DNA from: Syntrophobacteraceae bacterium
Lineage (GTDB): Bacteria > Desulfobacterota > Syntrophobacteria > Syntrophobacterales > Syntrophobacteraceae
Direction of reading: 5' to 3'
Length of the DNA stretch: 32,216 bases
Assembly: GCA_031292195.1 (NCBI GenBank)
Contig: JARLHP010000091.1
Location: forward strand, 1 to 32,216
The notes below the pieces were generated by a model. The model saw only the letters and a list, made by a program, of their open reading frames with translations, searched no databases and was not told the DNA's origin. The position numbers were made by a program, and so were the translations under genes. Shown in pieces: positions 13,394-21,584 of this stretch; positions within the stretch are counted from its first letter, which is position 1, and the number at the start of each line of letters is the position of its first letter.

Positions 13394-15091
13394 TTAAGCA
13401 CCGCCGGCGTCCCGCCCGGGGGGACAATCCGCCGGTTCGCCGCAAAGGGGCAGTGTAAACGAGAGCCGGCATCCGTTCCCGGTCTCCTGAGAGGCGCCAT
13501 TTACAGGGGATTCGACCCATATCCGCCCCCCATGGGCCTCGACGGCCAACCGGCAAAACGCCAGCCCCAGTCCCACCCCTTCTCTGGAGGTTATTTCACT
13601 GGTCTTGAAAGTAAAATACTTATCGAAAATGCTTTGGTGATAAGCCTCCGGTATTCCCGTACCTTCATCTTCGACGCTTACCAGGATGTAGTCCTGACAA
13701 GTCGCGTCCCCGCAATCCGGAAGCGGCGGCCTGGCAGGGTGTTCGCCCCGTTTTATCCGGATGATGATTCGGCCCCCTTCGGGGCTGTACTTTATGGCGT
13801 TGTCCAGCAGGTTCATACAGGTTCGGCGAATACGTTCCCCATCGATATTGACTTCAATTGGAATCTGCGGACCGCTCACCTCGAGCGTCAGGCCTTTTTC
13901 CTTCGTGAGCAACTCCATCTGCTTGATGCTTTCCTCCACGACCTGCTGGACGGCTTTTTTCGTATGCCGCAACACCAGCCTGCCGTTTTCATTTCGATAG
14001 ATATCCAAAATGTCGCTCACCATTCCGTACAGCTGCTGGCTGGTCAGAAGCGCCAGCTCCAATACCTTTTTTTGATCCGCCTCGAGCGGTCCCAGCGTGC
14101 CGCTGACAATCATCCGCAGGGCTTTTTCCAGGGAGAGCACCGGATTTCTCAAATCGTGGGTGATCATGCCGATCAAATCTTCTTTCATCCGCTCGAGTTT
14201 TTTCTCCTCCGAGATGTCTCGAATCACCCCCACGTATCCGGCCATGCTCCGATGTTCGTCATTAAACGCTGAAAACGAGACCTGCACCGGAAATGTGGAC
14301 GAATCCGCCTTGACCGCCGTCAAATCCGCCCGCCAGTTGGGGCTCGGTTCCGAGCCCGTATTTTCCATAAACTTCGCTCTCGACTGCTCGTCGGCCAGTA
14401 GCATGCCGATGGGCCGGCCGATCACCTGCTCCCTCCGATACCCGAACATGGCCGCGCCCGCCTTGTTGATCATTCCAACCGTGTCGTCGGTTTTGGTTGA
14501 AATGATGCAGTCCGAAACACTGTTTATCACCCGGCCCAGGTACCGCCGGGAGTTCTGCTGAACCCGGTGGCTCTGGAGCGCCAGGTCACTGATGGTAAAG
14601 GTAATTTCGGACATCAGATTTACGACGCTGAGCAGCCTCTCCCGGCTCATCAAGGGAACTTTGCCCAGTTCCTTCAGATATCCGTCGATATCCTCGATGC
14701 CTATCTCTTGTGCGCGGCGAACGGCCTCGTTTTCGCTCAGAGGATTCTGGATCACCTGGCCGCATAGAACCGTTGCCAGGTGTTTTCCATCGATGATCAG
14801 AGGGGCTGCGCAGTCGGTTAGACCGCTGTTTAAACACCGGTATGTAAAGGGAGCTTTCAGGCGCGCCGCTTCGGCCCCGCCGTAGCGGTCGCTTTCAAAA
14901 CATTTCTGGCGGCCAGGTTCTGTCGAACGGCAATAGGAAAGGCACAGTGTGGTGAAATGTTCCGGCTCGGTGATAGGGGAGCCGTCAGGGTAGGTGATTA
15001 TCGAACCAACCCCCGAAACTTCGGTAAAGACCTTGAGTATCCTCTGCAGTCTGTCCCTGCTGACCAGATCCACAAGCTGGATGCGATTCAT
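13394..15091 (-). CDS. PocR-PAS sensor histidine kinase
   Basis: A 565-aa kinase with no transmembrane segments. Residues ~5-165 are a PocR sensory domain: TYPDGSPITEPEHFTTLC, CRSTEPGRQKCFESDRYGG, TYRCLNSGLTDCAAPLIIDG and HLATVLCGQVI. They hold a Cys cluster (Cys50, 54, 64, 86, 94) typical of this family. A PAS domain (~180-300) is followed by the HisKA dimerisation domain with phosphoacceptor His312 (MITHDLRNP) and an HATPase domain with the N box at NLLDNAIKY (Asn431), G1 VEDEGTGIP and G2 GVGLGLAFC. PocR controls the pdu/cob genes of Salmonella in response to propanediol, so the likely signal is 1,2-propanediol, 1,3-propanediol or glycerol. It is cotranscribed with the downstream response regulator. 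Confidence 0.95.
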   Translation of the reverse strand: MNRIQLVDLVSRDRLQRILKVFTEVSGVGSIITYPDGSPITEPEHFTTLCLSYCRSTEPGRQKCFESDRYGGAEAARLKAPFTYRCLNSGLTDCAAPLIIDGKHLATVLCGQVIQNPLSENEAVRRAQEIGIEDIDGYLKELGKVPLMSRERLLSVVNLMSEITFTISDLALQSHRVQQNSRRYLGRVINSVSDCIISTKTDDTVGMINKAGAAMFGYRREQVIGRPIGMLLADEQSRAKFMENTGSEPSPNWRADLTAVKADSSTFPVQVSFSAFNDEHRSMAGYVGVIRDISEEKKLERMKEDLIGMITHDLRNPVLSLEKALRMIVSGTLGPLEADQKKVLELALLTSQQLYGMVSDILDIYRNENGRLVLRHTKKAVQQVVEESIKQMELLTKEKGLTLEVSGPQIPIEVNIDGERIRRTCMNLLDNAIKYSPEGGRIIIRIKRGEHPARPPLPDCGDATCQDYILVSVEDEGTGIPEAYHQSIFDKYFTFKTSEITSREGVGLGLAFCRLAVEAHGGRIWVESPVNGASQETGNGCRLSFTLPLCGEPADCPPGRDAGGA

Positions 15092-15299
15092 AACCCTGAA
15101 CCCCCACGAAAATGGGAATATGCAACCGGCTCATTTGAATGGAATCAGGCACGACCCCGTACTAAGGGTTTCCCCTGGAACGGTGCCCGGAAGTGCGGAC
15201 AAAAATTGCAAAACACCAGCACAGCTTGCCAATAAAGGAATTTCAGACAATCGAAGCGCTTTTGAACGATATTTATGTAAAAAGAACCCGACCGATAAC

Positions 15300-15328
15300 A
15301 TAATTACCGAAAATTTTCCCCATGTCAA
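15300..15328 (-). promoter_or_regulatory. Candidate sigma-70 promoter of the PocR kinase operon
   Basis: A perfect -35 TTGACA (15328-15323) and an AATTAT -10 (15305-15300) are separated by 17 nt on the minus strand, about 210 nt upstream of the kinase ATG. The -10 lacks the consensus first T. The rest of the 15092-15580 gap holds no credible gene, only this site and the repeat at 15475-15512. Confidence 0.4.
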
Positions 15329-15474
15329 TAGAGTACGGACAGGGGTATTCTGTTCCAAACGGAATCTCGTCGCAAGATCGCAGGTCTGATTCTGATCCGA
15401 TGGCCATTGTCTTTAGCGGCCTCATCCCACCCTGCGCGCTTTCGATCCTGGAACGAAAAGAAAGTGTTTTTTTT

Positions 15475-15512
15475 AGCCTCTGTGGCCTCTGCGTCTCTGC
15501 GGTGGATTTCTT
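15475..15512. repeat. Short tandem 'CTCTGCGT' dispersed repeat (HRRDAEATE type)
   Basis: CCTCTGTGGCCTCTGCGTCTCTGCGGTGG: units of 8-9 nt. On the minus strand they translate to the spurious HRRDAEATEAK peptide seen in intergenic repeats of many bacteria. A related but different tandem lies at 4588-4630, and a degenerate one (CTCTGTGCGCCTCGGTGG) occurs near 26205-26222. Confidence 0.65.
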
Positions 15513-15580
15513 TTGTGGTAATATTGACCATTGACGATCTGCGGACGAAACCGCTGAAAGCACTTCAATAAGGATGAACA

Positions 15581-16042
15581 ATGACTCTTTGGGTGGATGC
15601 CGATGCATGCCCTGGAACTATCAAGGAACTGATTATCCGCGCGGCGAGGCGGCTAAAAATTATGACCGTCTTTGTGGCCAACAAATACATCAGCACTCCC
15701 GAATCCAGCCACATTACCAGCCGCAGGATCGGAGTCGATCCGGAAGCCGTCGACATGCATATAACCGAACACGCCCAGGCCGGGGACGTGGTGGTAACAC
15801 AGGATATCCCGCTTGCTTCCGGTCTTGTGGCCAAGGGAGTAATCGTCATAAGCACCCGGGGGGAACTCTTCACCGAGCAGAATATAGGGGAGAGGCTTTC
15901 AATCCGCAACTTCATGCAAGGCCTCCGTGAGGCGGGGGGAACTACGCCCGGCCCCAGGGAATTCGCCCAAAAGGACGGCCAACGTTTTGCCGATACCCTG
16001 GATAGAGTGCTCACCAGGCTCCTTAAAGCAACAAACGCCTGA
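15581..16042 (+). CDS. YaiI/YqxD family protein (DUF188, UPF0178)
   Basis: A 153-aa protein of the YaiI/YqxD family, which has a PIN-like fold and no settled function. It shows the family signatures LWVDADACPGTIKELIIRAA at the N-terminus, VDPEAVDMHITEHAQAGDVV followed by VTQDIPLAS, ISTRGELFTEQNIGERLSIR and a C-terminal DRVLTRLLK. Length is normal (about 150 aa). An AAGGATG site precedes the ATG. The conserved Asp residues (VDADAC, TQDIPLA) would suit metal binding. It stands alone on the plus strand, divergent from the sensor kinase and directly upstream of the MITE-like element, and has no obvious link to the BMC. Confidence 0.93.
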   Translation: MTLWVDADACPGTIKELIIRAARRLKIMTVFVANKYISTPESSHITSRRIGVDPEAVDMHITEHAQAGDVVVTQDIPLASGLVAKGVIVISTRGELFTEQNIGERLSIRNFMQGLREAGGTTPGPREFAQKDGQRFADTLDRVLTRLLKATNA

Positions 16043-16048
16043 TACGAA

Positions 16049-16269
16049 GTTGCGTTCAAGACGCTTCAAACAGATGGGTTTCACTGCGTTTCACCCATCC
16101 TACTGCGGCTCTCGACGGGCTGGCGTAGGATGGGGCTGTAGGTTGGGCTAAGCGTAGCGCAGCCCAACAAATACTTTCGCCACCCCGGTTAATCCCATGC
16201 TCTTGCTCTTTTAAGATACAAGGATGGGTGGAGCGAAGCGCAGCCCATCAGGCAAATCTTGAACGCAAC
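16049..16269. mobile_element. MITE-like element (221 bp) with nested hairpins
   Basis: GTTGCGTTCAAGA (16049-16061) is repeated in inverted orientation at 16257-16269. The match extends imperfectly for ~50 bp at each end, including GATGGG...CACCCATCCT on both sides. The centre holds GTTGGGCT-aagcgtagcgc-AGCCCAAC, another hairpin of a widespread intergenic type, also present at 31983-32012. No coding capacity. The right end overlaps an in-frame upstream GTG (16228) of the pseudouridine synthase frame, arguing against that start. Confidence 0.7.
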
Positions 16270-16311
16270 CTGGTAGGAGCGCCGGGGCAAGATGAAAGGG
16301 GAGCCGGAGAG

Positions 16312-17229
16312 GTGAAAAACAGCGGGTACGAGTATCGGGATCAAGTGGATGCTTGGGGCGGCGGGCTTGCTCTCTCGGTTTACCTGGCCAGGAAATACCC
16401 CCATTCCCCGGAAGCGGTCTGGCGCGAGCGGATGGAGCGGGGCGAGATTTCCTGCGATGGCCGCCCGGTGCGGCACGATATCATCCTGAAATGCGGTGTA
16501 AAGACCCTTTGGCGCCGTCCTCCCTGGGAGGAACCGGACGCTCCGCTCACATACTCCCTGCTCTATGAAGACCACGACCTGCTGGTCGTGGCAAAGCCTT
16601 CCGGACTGTCCACCCTGCCTGCCGGCGGTTTCCTCGATCACACTCTGCTGGCGCTGGTGAGAAAAAACCGGCCCGAGGCAACACCTGTCCATCGGCTGGG
16701 GCGGGGGACCTCAGGAGCAATACTTTTTGCCTGCAATCCCCGTGCGCGGTCTCTACTGGGCAAGGCCTTGCAAAAAAATGAAATAATCAAGATTTACCGG
16801 GCGCTGGCCACCGGCGTGCCCGGCGTGCAAAAATTTTCCATAACCGCACCTATCGGGCCCGTTCCCCACCCCAAGCTCGGGACCCTGCACTCGGTGAGCG
16901 CAAACGGCAAGAATGCCCTCAGCCTGGTCAGTCTCCTCGAGGCTAGAGAAGATACTTCTCTGCTGGAAGTCAGGATCGAAACGGGAAGGCCGCACCAGAT
17001 TCGCATTCACCTGGCCTACGCCGGTCACCCGCTTTCGGGCGACCCCCTCTACGCCGCCGGCGCCGCTATCCTAAACCCCGAGGCGCTTCCCGGAGACTGC
17101 GGCTACCTGCTTCACGCCGAGCGGCTCTATTTTCATCACCCGACAACGGGGTTGGCTCTCGATATTCGGTGTTCTCCGCCGCCCGAGCTTGAAACATCCA
17201 GGGATTGCCCCTCTTCTGGCGGCGGGTGA
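16312..17229 (+). CDS. RluA-family pseudouridine synthase with Gly in place of the catalytic Asp
   Basis: Pseudouridine synthases of the RluA family isomerise uridine in rRNA or tRNA. The 305-aa protein has the family core: LLYEDHDLLVVAKPSGLSTL, PVHRLGRGTSGAILFA (HRLDxxTSG in active enzymes), IIKIYRALATG, and the C-terminal ETGRPHQIRIHLAYAGHPLS followed by GDPLY. The position of the catalytic Asp is Gly130 (codon GGG, 16699-16701). I recall HRLGRGTSG in some plant and bacterial relatives, so this may be a subfamily trait rather than damage. GTG 16312, with GGGGAG about 8 nt upstream, is chosen over GTG 16228, which lies in a repeat. The 3' end converges on the ABC-F gene with a 5-bp gap. Confidence 0.88.
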   Translation: MKNSGYEYRDQVDAWGGGLALSVYLARKYPHSPEAVWRERMERGEISCDGRPVRHDIILKCGVKTLWRRPPWEEPDAPLTYSLLYEDHDLLVVAKPSGLSTLPAGGFLDHTLLALVRKNRPEATPVHRLGRGTSGAILFACNPRARSLLGKALQKNEIIKIYRALATGVPGVQKFSITAPIGPVPHPKLGTLHSVSANGKNALSLVSLLEAREDTSLLEVRIETGRPHQIRIHLAYAGHPLSGDPLYAAGAAILNPEALPGDCGYLLHAERLYFHHPTTGLALDIRCSPPPELETSRDCPSSGGG

Positions 17230-17234
17230 CCGGG

Positions 17235-18872
<1,638 letters not shown>

Positions 18873-18891
18873 TCTTGACTACTCCCTGCTG

Positions 18892-18926
18892 AAAATAAAA
18901 AAAACCACAGGGCTTAACCCGTGGTT
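18892..18926 (-). terminator. Intrinsic terminator/attenuator in the ABC-F leader
   Basis: On the minus strand AACCACGGG-ttaag-CCCtGTGGTT forms a 9-bp stem with one bulged base, followed by a run of U's (TTTTTTTTATTTT), then AGGGAG and the ABC-F ATG 20 nt after the run. A terminator between promoter and start codon is the hallmark of attenuation. Confidence 0.75.
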
Positions 18927-18943
18927 AACATGTTTAGCTTCAT
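18914..18943 (-). CDS. Candidate 9-residue leader peptide of the ABC-F gene
   Basis: ATG AAG CTA AAC ATG TTA ACC ACG GGT TAA encodes MKLNMLTTG. It ends inside the loop of the terminator hairpin, so a ribosome translating or stalled on it would cover the 5' arm of the stem and permit read-through. The ribosome site is poor (AAAG, 11 nt upstream), which weakens the call. Upstream attenuating peptides of this size are known for antibiotic-responsive ABC-F genes. Confidence 0.4.
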   Translation of the reverse strand: MKLNMLTTG

Positions 18944-18997
18944 AAAATAAACTTTAACGCCACCATTGGCAATAGAATTATCTTGATCGCCGCTCTT

Positions 18998-19006
18998 ATT
19001 ATATCA
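18998..19006 (-). promoter_or_regulatory. Extended -10 promoter of the ABC-F leader
   Basis: TGATATAAT on the minus strand is a perfect extended -10 (TGnTATAAT). No good -35 lies 17 nt upstream, as is common with extended -10 promoters. Start of transcription near 18991 would give a leader of about 120 nt containing the peptide ORF and the terminator. Confidence 0.6.
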
Positions 19007-19145
19007 CAATTACGGTTGAATACGCCTCCTTTCGGCAACAGCGCGTAACCGACCGCTTTCTTCCATCTTCGGGCAACTGAATTGATCCCCTGAGGTGTTT
19101 GATGCCATCCTTCAATTCTTCCAGAACAGAGGCATGATTGGCCAT

Positions 19146-19796
19146 TCAGGAATTGAAAAACCGACTTATGACTTCAAGAAGCTCAGCCTCGGAGCGGGTA
19201 TTTCCCTTACACTTCATCGCCCAACCACGTCCGGGATGCGAAACGTCCCATTGTGGCCTCTGGCCCTCGTAGCGTCCCGCTCCCGGGTCGTGGTTGCCAA
19301 ACCCATCGACAACCGTGTTCCATACGGGGCGGAATGTCCCTATTAGCAATGCTTCGCCGAGGGGTATCCATATATCGTCAGCTACTAGATAACGACATCT
19401 AAAATCCTTCAGGGACAAATTCGAGACCTGTCTGATGGAAGCGGCGTGTTCATACAGGCGATTGAAAAGGACTTTTCCCACAGGGGCGTCAAGACTGACT
19501 ACCCCCTTCCGACTACCACGAGGAACAGCCTTTCCCACATAAATGGGTAGTCTCCATTGTTCGTCCTTGTTCATCCGCGCGACTGGTTCATATGTGGCTG
19601 AATCGCCGGCGTAATAAATTGCATAGAGACCCGGTCCATTAAAGGGCGCGGATGGCGGCAACTGTGAAATCGGCTGCTCAAGGAGGGCCCGGACAACACT
19701 TTCAGCCAGATTTTTCTTGTCCAGGGGATTATAAGGCGGCCGATCTGGACTCACAGATTCCCCCCGAAAGCACCTTTCGAATTTCTCCCGCCACAA
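19146..19796 (-). CDS. Type II restriction endonuclease, Eco29kI family (GIY-YIG)
   Basis: A 216-aa protein matching the Eco29kI family. It carries the GIY-YIG elements GPGLYAIYYAGD and LPIYVGKAVPRGSRKG, followed by LFNRLYEHAASI, the family-specific LKDFRCRYLVADDIWIPLGE with the metal-binding Glu of the nuclease, and FRPVWNTVVDGFGNHDPG. Eco29kI itself cuts CCGCGG; the specificity here is only a guess from family. The gene start overlaps the end of the methyltransferase gene by 68 bp, a layout that couples translation. The cassette order is vsr, methyltransferase, endonuclease. The protein looks full length with no frameshift. Confidence 0.88.
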   Translation of the reverse strand: MWREKFERCFRGESVSPDRPPYNPLDKKNLAESVVRALLEQPISQLPPSAPFNGPGLYAIYYAGDSATYEPVARMNKDEQWRLPIYVGKAVPRGSRKGVVSLDAPVGKVLFNRLYEHAASIRQVSNLSLKDFRCRYLVADDIWIPLGEALLIGTFRPVWNTVVDGFGNHDPGAGRYEGQRPQWDVSHPGRGWAMKCKGNTRSEAELLEVISRFFNS

Positions 19797-20922
19797 TTCC
19801 CGCTAGCATCACAGGCACGGCATTTCCCAACTGGCGCATCGACTCGGTCCACGATCCTTGAAATATAAAATTGTCGGGAAAGGTCTGGAGCCTTGCCGAT
19901 TCTCTAACCGTGAAATATCTCACAGCGCCGTTGTCCTTGACAAGCATATTCTCGCCTCCCGGTACGCCGTGGTCTCCGGCTTTTAGTGTCTTTGCCGGTT
20001 CGTCGAGGGGGCTGCCTGTGTGGCCGATGTATGTTCGCGCACCGGGGTTGAGTCGGTGATTGGCTATCGCGGAGCACGTCCCGCTGGCTGGATCGGGAAG
20101 GTCCGATATGGTGTCCCTGATCGTTTTCCAGGGTTTCAAGGCCGGGGGGATAAATGAGGATTTAACGTGTCGGATCCGTGCCATGAGACCGTTCGACGGC
20201 TTTGGCCGATTCTGCTGTGAAATATCGTGTTTTTCCCAATAATTTCCCGTCTTCCACTGGCTCCAAAGCAAGGCGTCAAGAGAATGGGTCGGTTCGGGAA
20301 AAGACCAGCCCCGTTCTATATCTGAACGAAAACCAACGATGAAGACTCGCTCTCTTTTTTGGGGAACACCATAATTAGCCGCATTAAGAAGGCGGGCAAA
20401 GACCCTGTAACGAAGCCCCTGACGAGAGCCACCGTTTTGGTGTCGCTCGAGTCGGCACAAGTGGTCCACCAACGATTCGCCCTCTCGCCTTGCTATCTCG
20501 GGGTATTCGAGTTGTAGTCGGATGTACTTGAAATAAGTGGAGAACGACTGCCGTAGAAGCCCCTTCACGTTCTCAACTAGAATCGCCCGAGGCTTAAGTT
20601 CTCGAATGGCCCGAAACACCTCCGGGAACATATTACGTTCATCGTTTTGCCCCCTGTGCTTCCCACCAATCGAAAACGGCTGGCATGGGGGACCGCCGAC
20701 AAGAAGGTCGATTTGCCCCCTGATCGTGGAATAGTCAAAATCGGCAACGTTCATTTCGTAAATCGGCCATTCGCAAACCGGGTGCGTTCCCAAATCTCTA
20801 TTGTGACGCATGGTGGAACAGGCGTTTTTGTCCCACTCGATAACCGCTTCATGCCGGAACCCCGCGTTTGAGGTCCCTATCGCCAGTCCTCCTGCTCCCG
20901 TAAATAACTCAACAGAGCGCAC
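19729..20922 (-). CDS. DNA cytosine-5 methyltransferase of the Eco29kI-like system
   Basis: A 397-aa C5-cytosine methyltransferase. In order: motif I SVELFTGAGGLAIGTSNAGF (SAM binding), motif IV LLVGGPPCQPFSIGG with the catalytic Cys, motif VI ILVENVKGLL, motif VIII YRVFARLLNAANYGVPQKRE, then the variable target-recognition region and motifs IX-X (ARLQTFPDNFIFQGS, MRQLGNAVPVMLAGIVAGEI). All core motifs are intact. It protects host DNA against the adjacent endonuclease. The start overlaps the vsr stop by 14 bp. Presence of vsr next to it fits a C5 enzyme, because deamination of 5-methylcytosine gives T:G mismatches. Confidence 0.95.
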   Translation of the reverse strand: MRSVELFTGAGGLAIGTSNAGFRHEAVIEWDKNACSTMRHNRDLGTHPVCEWPIYEMNVADFDYSTIRGQIDLLVGGPPCQPFSIGGKHRGQNDERNMFPEVFRAIRELKPRAILVENVKGLLRQSFSTYFKYIRLQLEYPEIARREGESLVDHLCRLERHQNGGSRQGLRYRVFARLLNAANYGVPQKRERVFIVGFRSDIERGWSFPEPTHSLDALLWSQWKTGNYWEKHDISQQNRPKPSNGLMARIRHVKSSFIPPALKPWKTIRDTISDLPDPASGTCSAIANHRLNPGARTYIGHTGSPLDEPAKTLKAGDHGVPGGENMLVKDNGAVRYFTVRESARLQTFPDNFIFQGSWTESMRQLGNAVPVMLAGIVAGEIRKVLSGGICESRSAAL

Positions 20923-21331
20923 GCGCGTCCTCCATGAAGGCGGTTATCCGGTCGTGTAGCACATGTTTGTCCCTCAATTCGCATTCCCATATTACCAGGT
21001 ATCGCCATCCCAACTTTGCCAGTTGGGATTCGTTTGCACGGTCACGGTCCTTGTTTCCCTCCAACTTCGAGGTCCAGAATTCGACCCTGGATTTGGGTAT
21101 TCGGGCGTTCGGACATCCGTCATGCCTATGCCAATAGCATCCATGAACAAAAATGACTTTCCGGGACTTGGGGAAAGCCAGGTCGGGACGTCCAGGAAGG
21201 TCTCCTTTATGCAAGCGATACCTGTAACCCATATGGTGCACAAGACTGCGGACCACCATTTCCGGTTTGGTGTCCTTCCCGCGCACGCGGCACATAATCT
21301 CACTTCTCTGGGCCGGTGTAAGCGTGTCCAT
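20909..21331 (-). CDS. vsr: Very short patch repair endonuclease
   Basis: A 140-aa Vsr-type endonuclease that nicks at T:G mismatches arising from deaminated 5-methylcytosine, starting very short patch repair. Seen are the family start LTPAQRSEIMCRVRGKDTKP, the catalytic region GRPDLAFPKSRKVIFVHGCY followed by WHRHDGC (metal-binding Asp and His residues), and the FWTSKLEGNKDRD motif near the C-terminus. The length is normal. It is the first gene of the restriction-modification cassette, with AGAGG 7 nt before the ATG and a plausible promoter 35 nt upstream. Confidence 0.94.
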   Translation of the reverse strand: MDTLTPAQRSEIMCRVRGKDTKPEMVVRSLVHHMGYRYRLHKGDLPGRPDLAFPKSRKVIFVHGCYWHRHDGCPNARIPKSRVEFWTSKLEGNKDRDRANESQLAKLGWRYLVIWECELRDKHVLHDRITAFMEDARALC

Positions 21332-21364
21332 TTTAAACCTCTGAGCGGAGTAGAATTTGCCTAC

Positions 21365-21393
21365 AGAGTATCAGTCTTCCGAGGTTTATTCAA
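21365..21393 (-). promoter_or_regulatory. Candidate promoter of the vsr-M-R cassette
   Basis: TTGAAT (-35, 21393-21388), 17-nt spacer, TACTCT (-10, 21370-21365) preceded by TGA, giving an extended -10 pattern TGnTAnnnT. It lies 35 nt upstream of the vsr ATG. Confidence 0.45.
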
Positions 21394-21502
21394 GGACCGG
21401 CGGTCTCGCCTAAAGTTTATCGTAAATTGGGGCACGGCGCCCCGTCCATCTTTGTTGAGGATGGGATGAGTGGGAAACTTCAGGAGTTGGTGAAGCCCCG
21501 GA

Positions 21503-21526
21503 CCCCGGCTTAAAAAATAGCCGGGG
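21503..21526. terminator. Perfect hairpin downstream of the radical SAM gene
   Basis: CCCCGGCT-taaaaaat-AGCCGGGG, an 8-bp perfect stem with an A/T loop, 60 nt past the stop of the radical SAM gene (minus strand). No U-run follows, so it may slow or stabilise rather than terminate intrinsically. Confidence 0.4.
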
Positions 21527-21584
21527 ACACAAACCTGGTTTCATCCCCGTTCACACCGCGTCCGGGGACACGGAGGCCACGCCG

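Noticed and set aside
16228-16311. Upstream GTG start of the pseudouridine synthase
   Set aside because: It lies inside the inverted-repeat element and would translate repeat DNA; GTG 16312 has a ribosome site.
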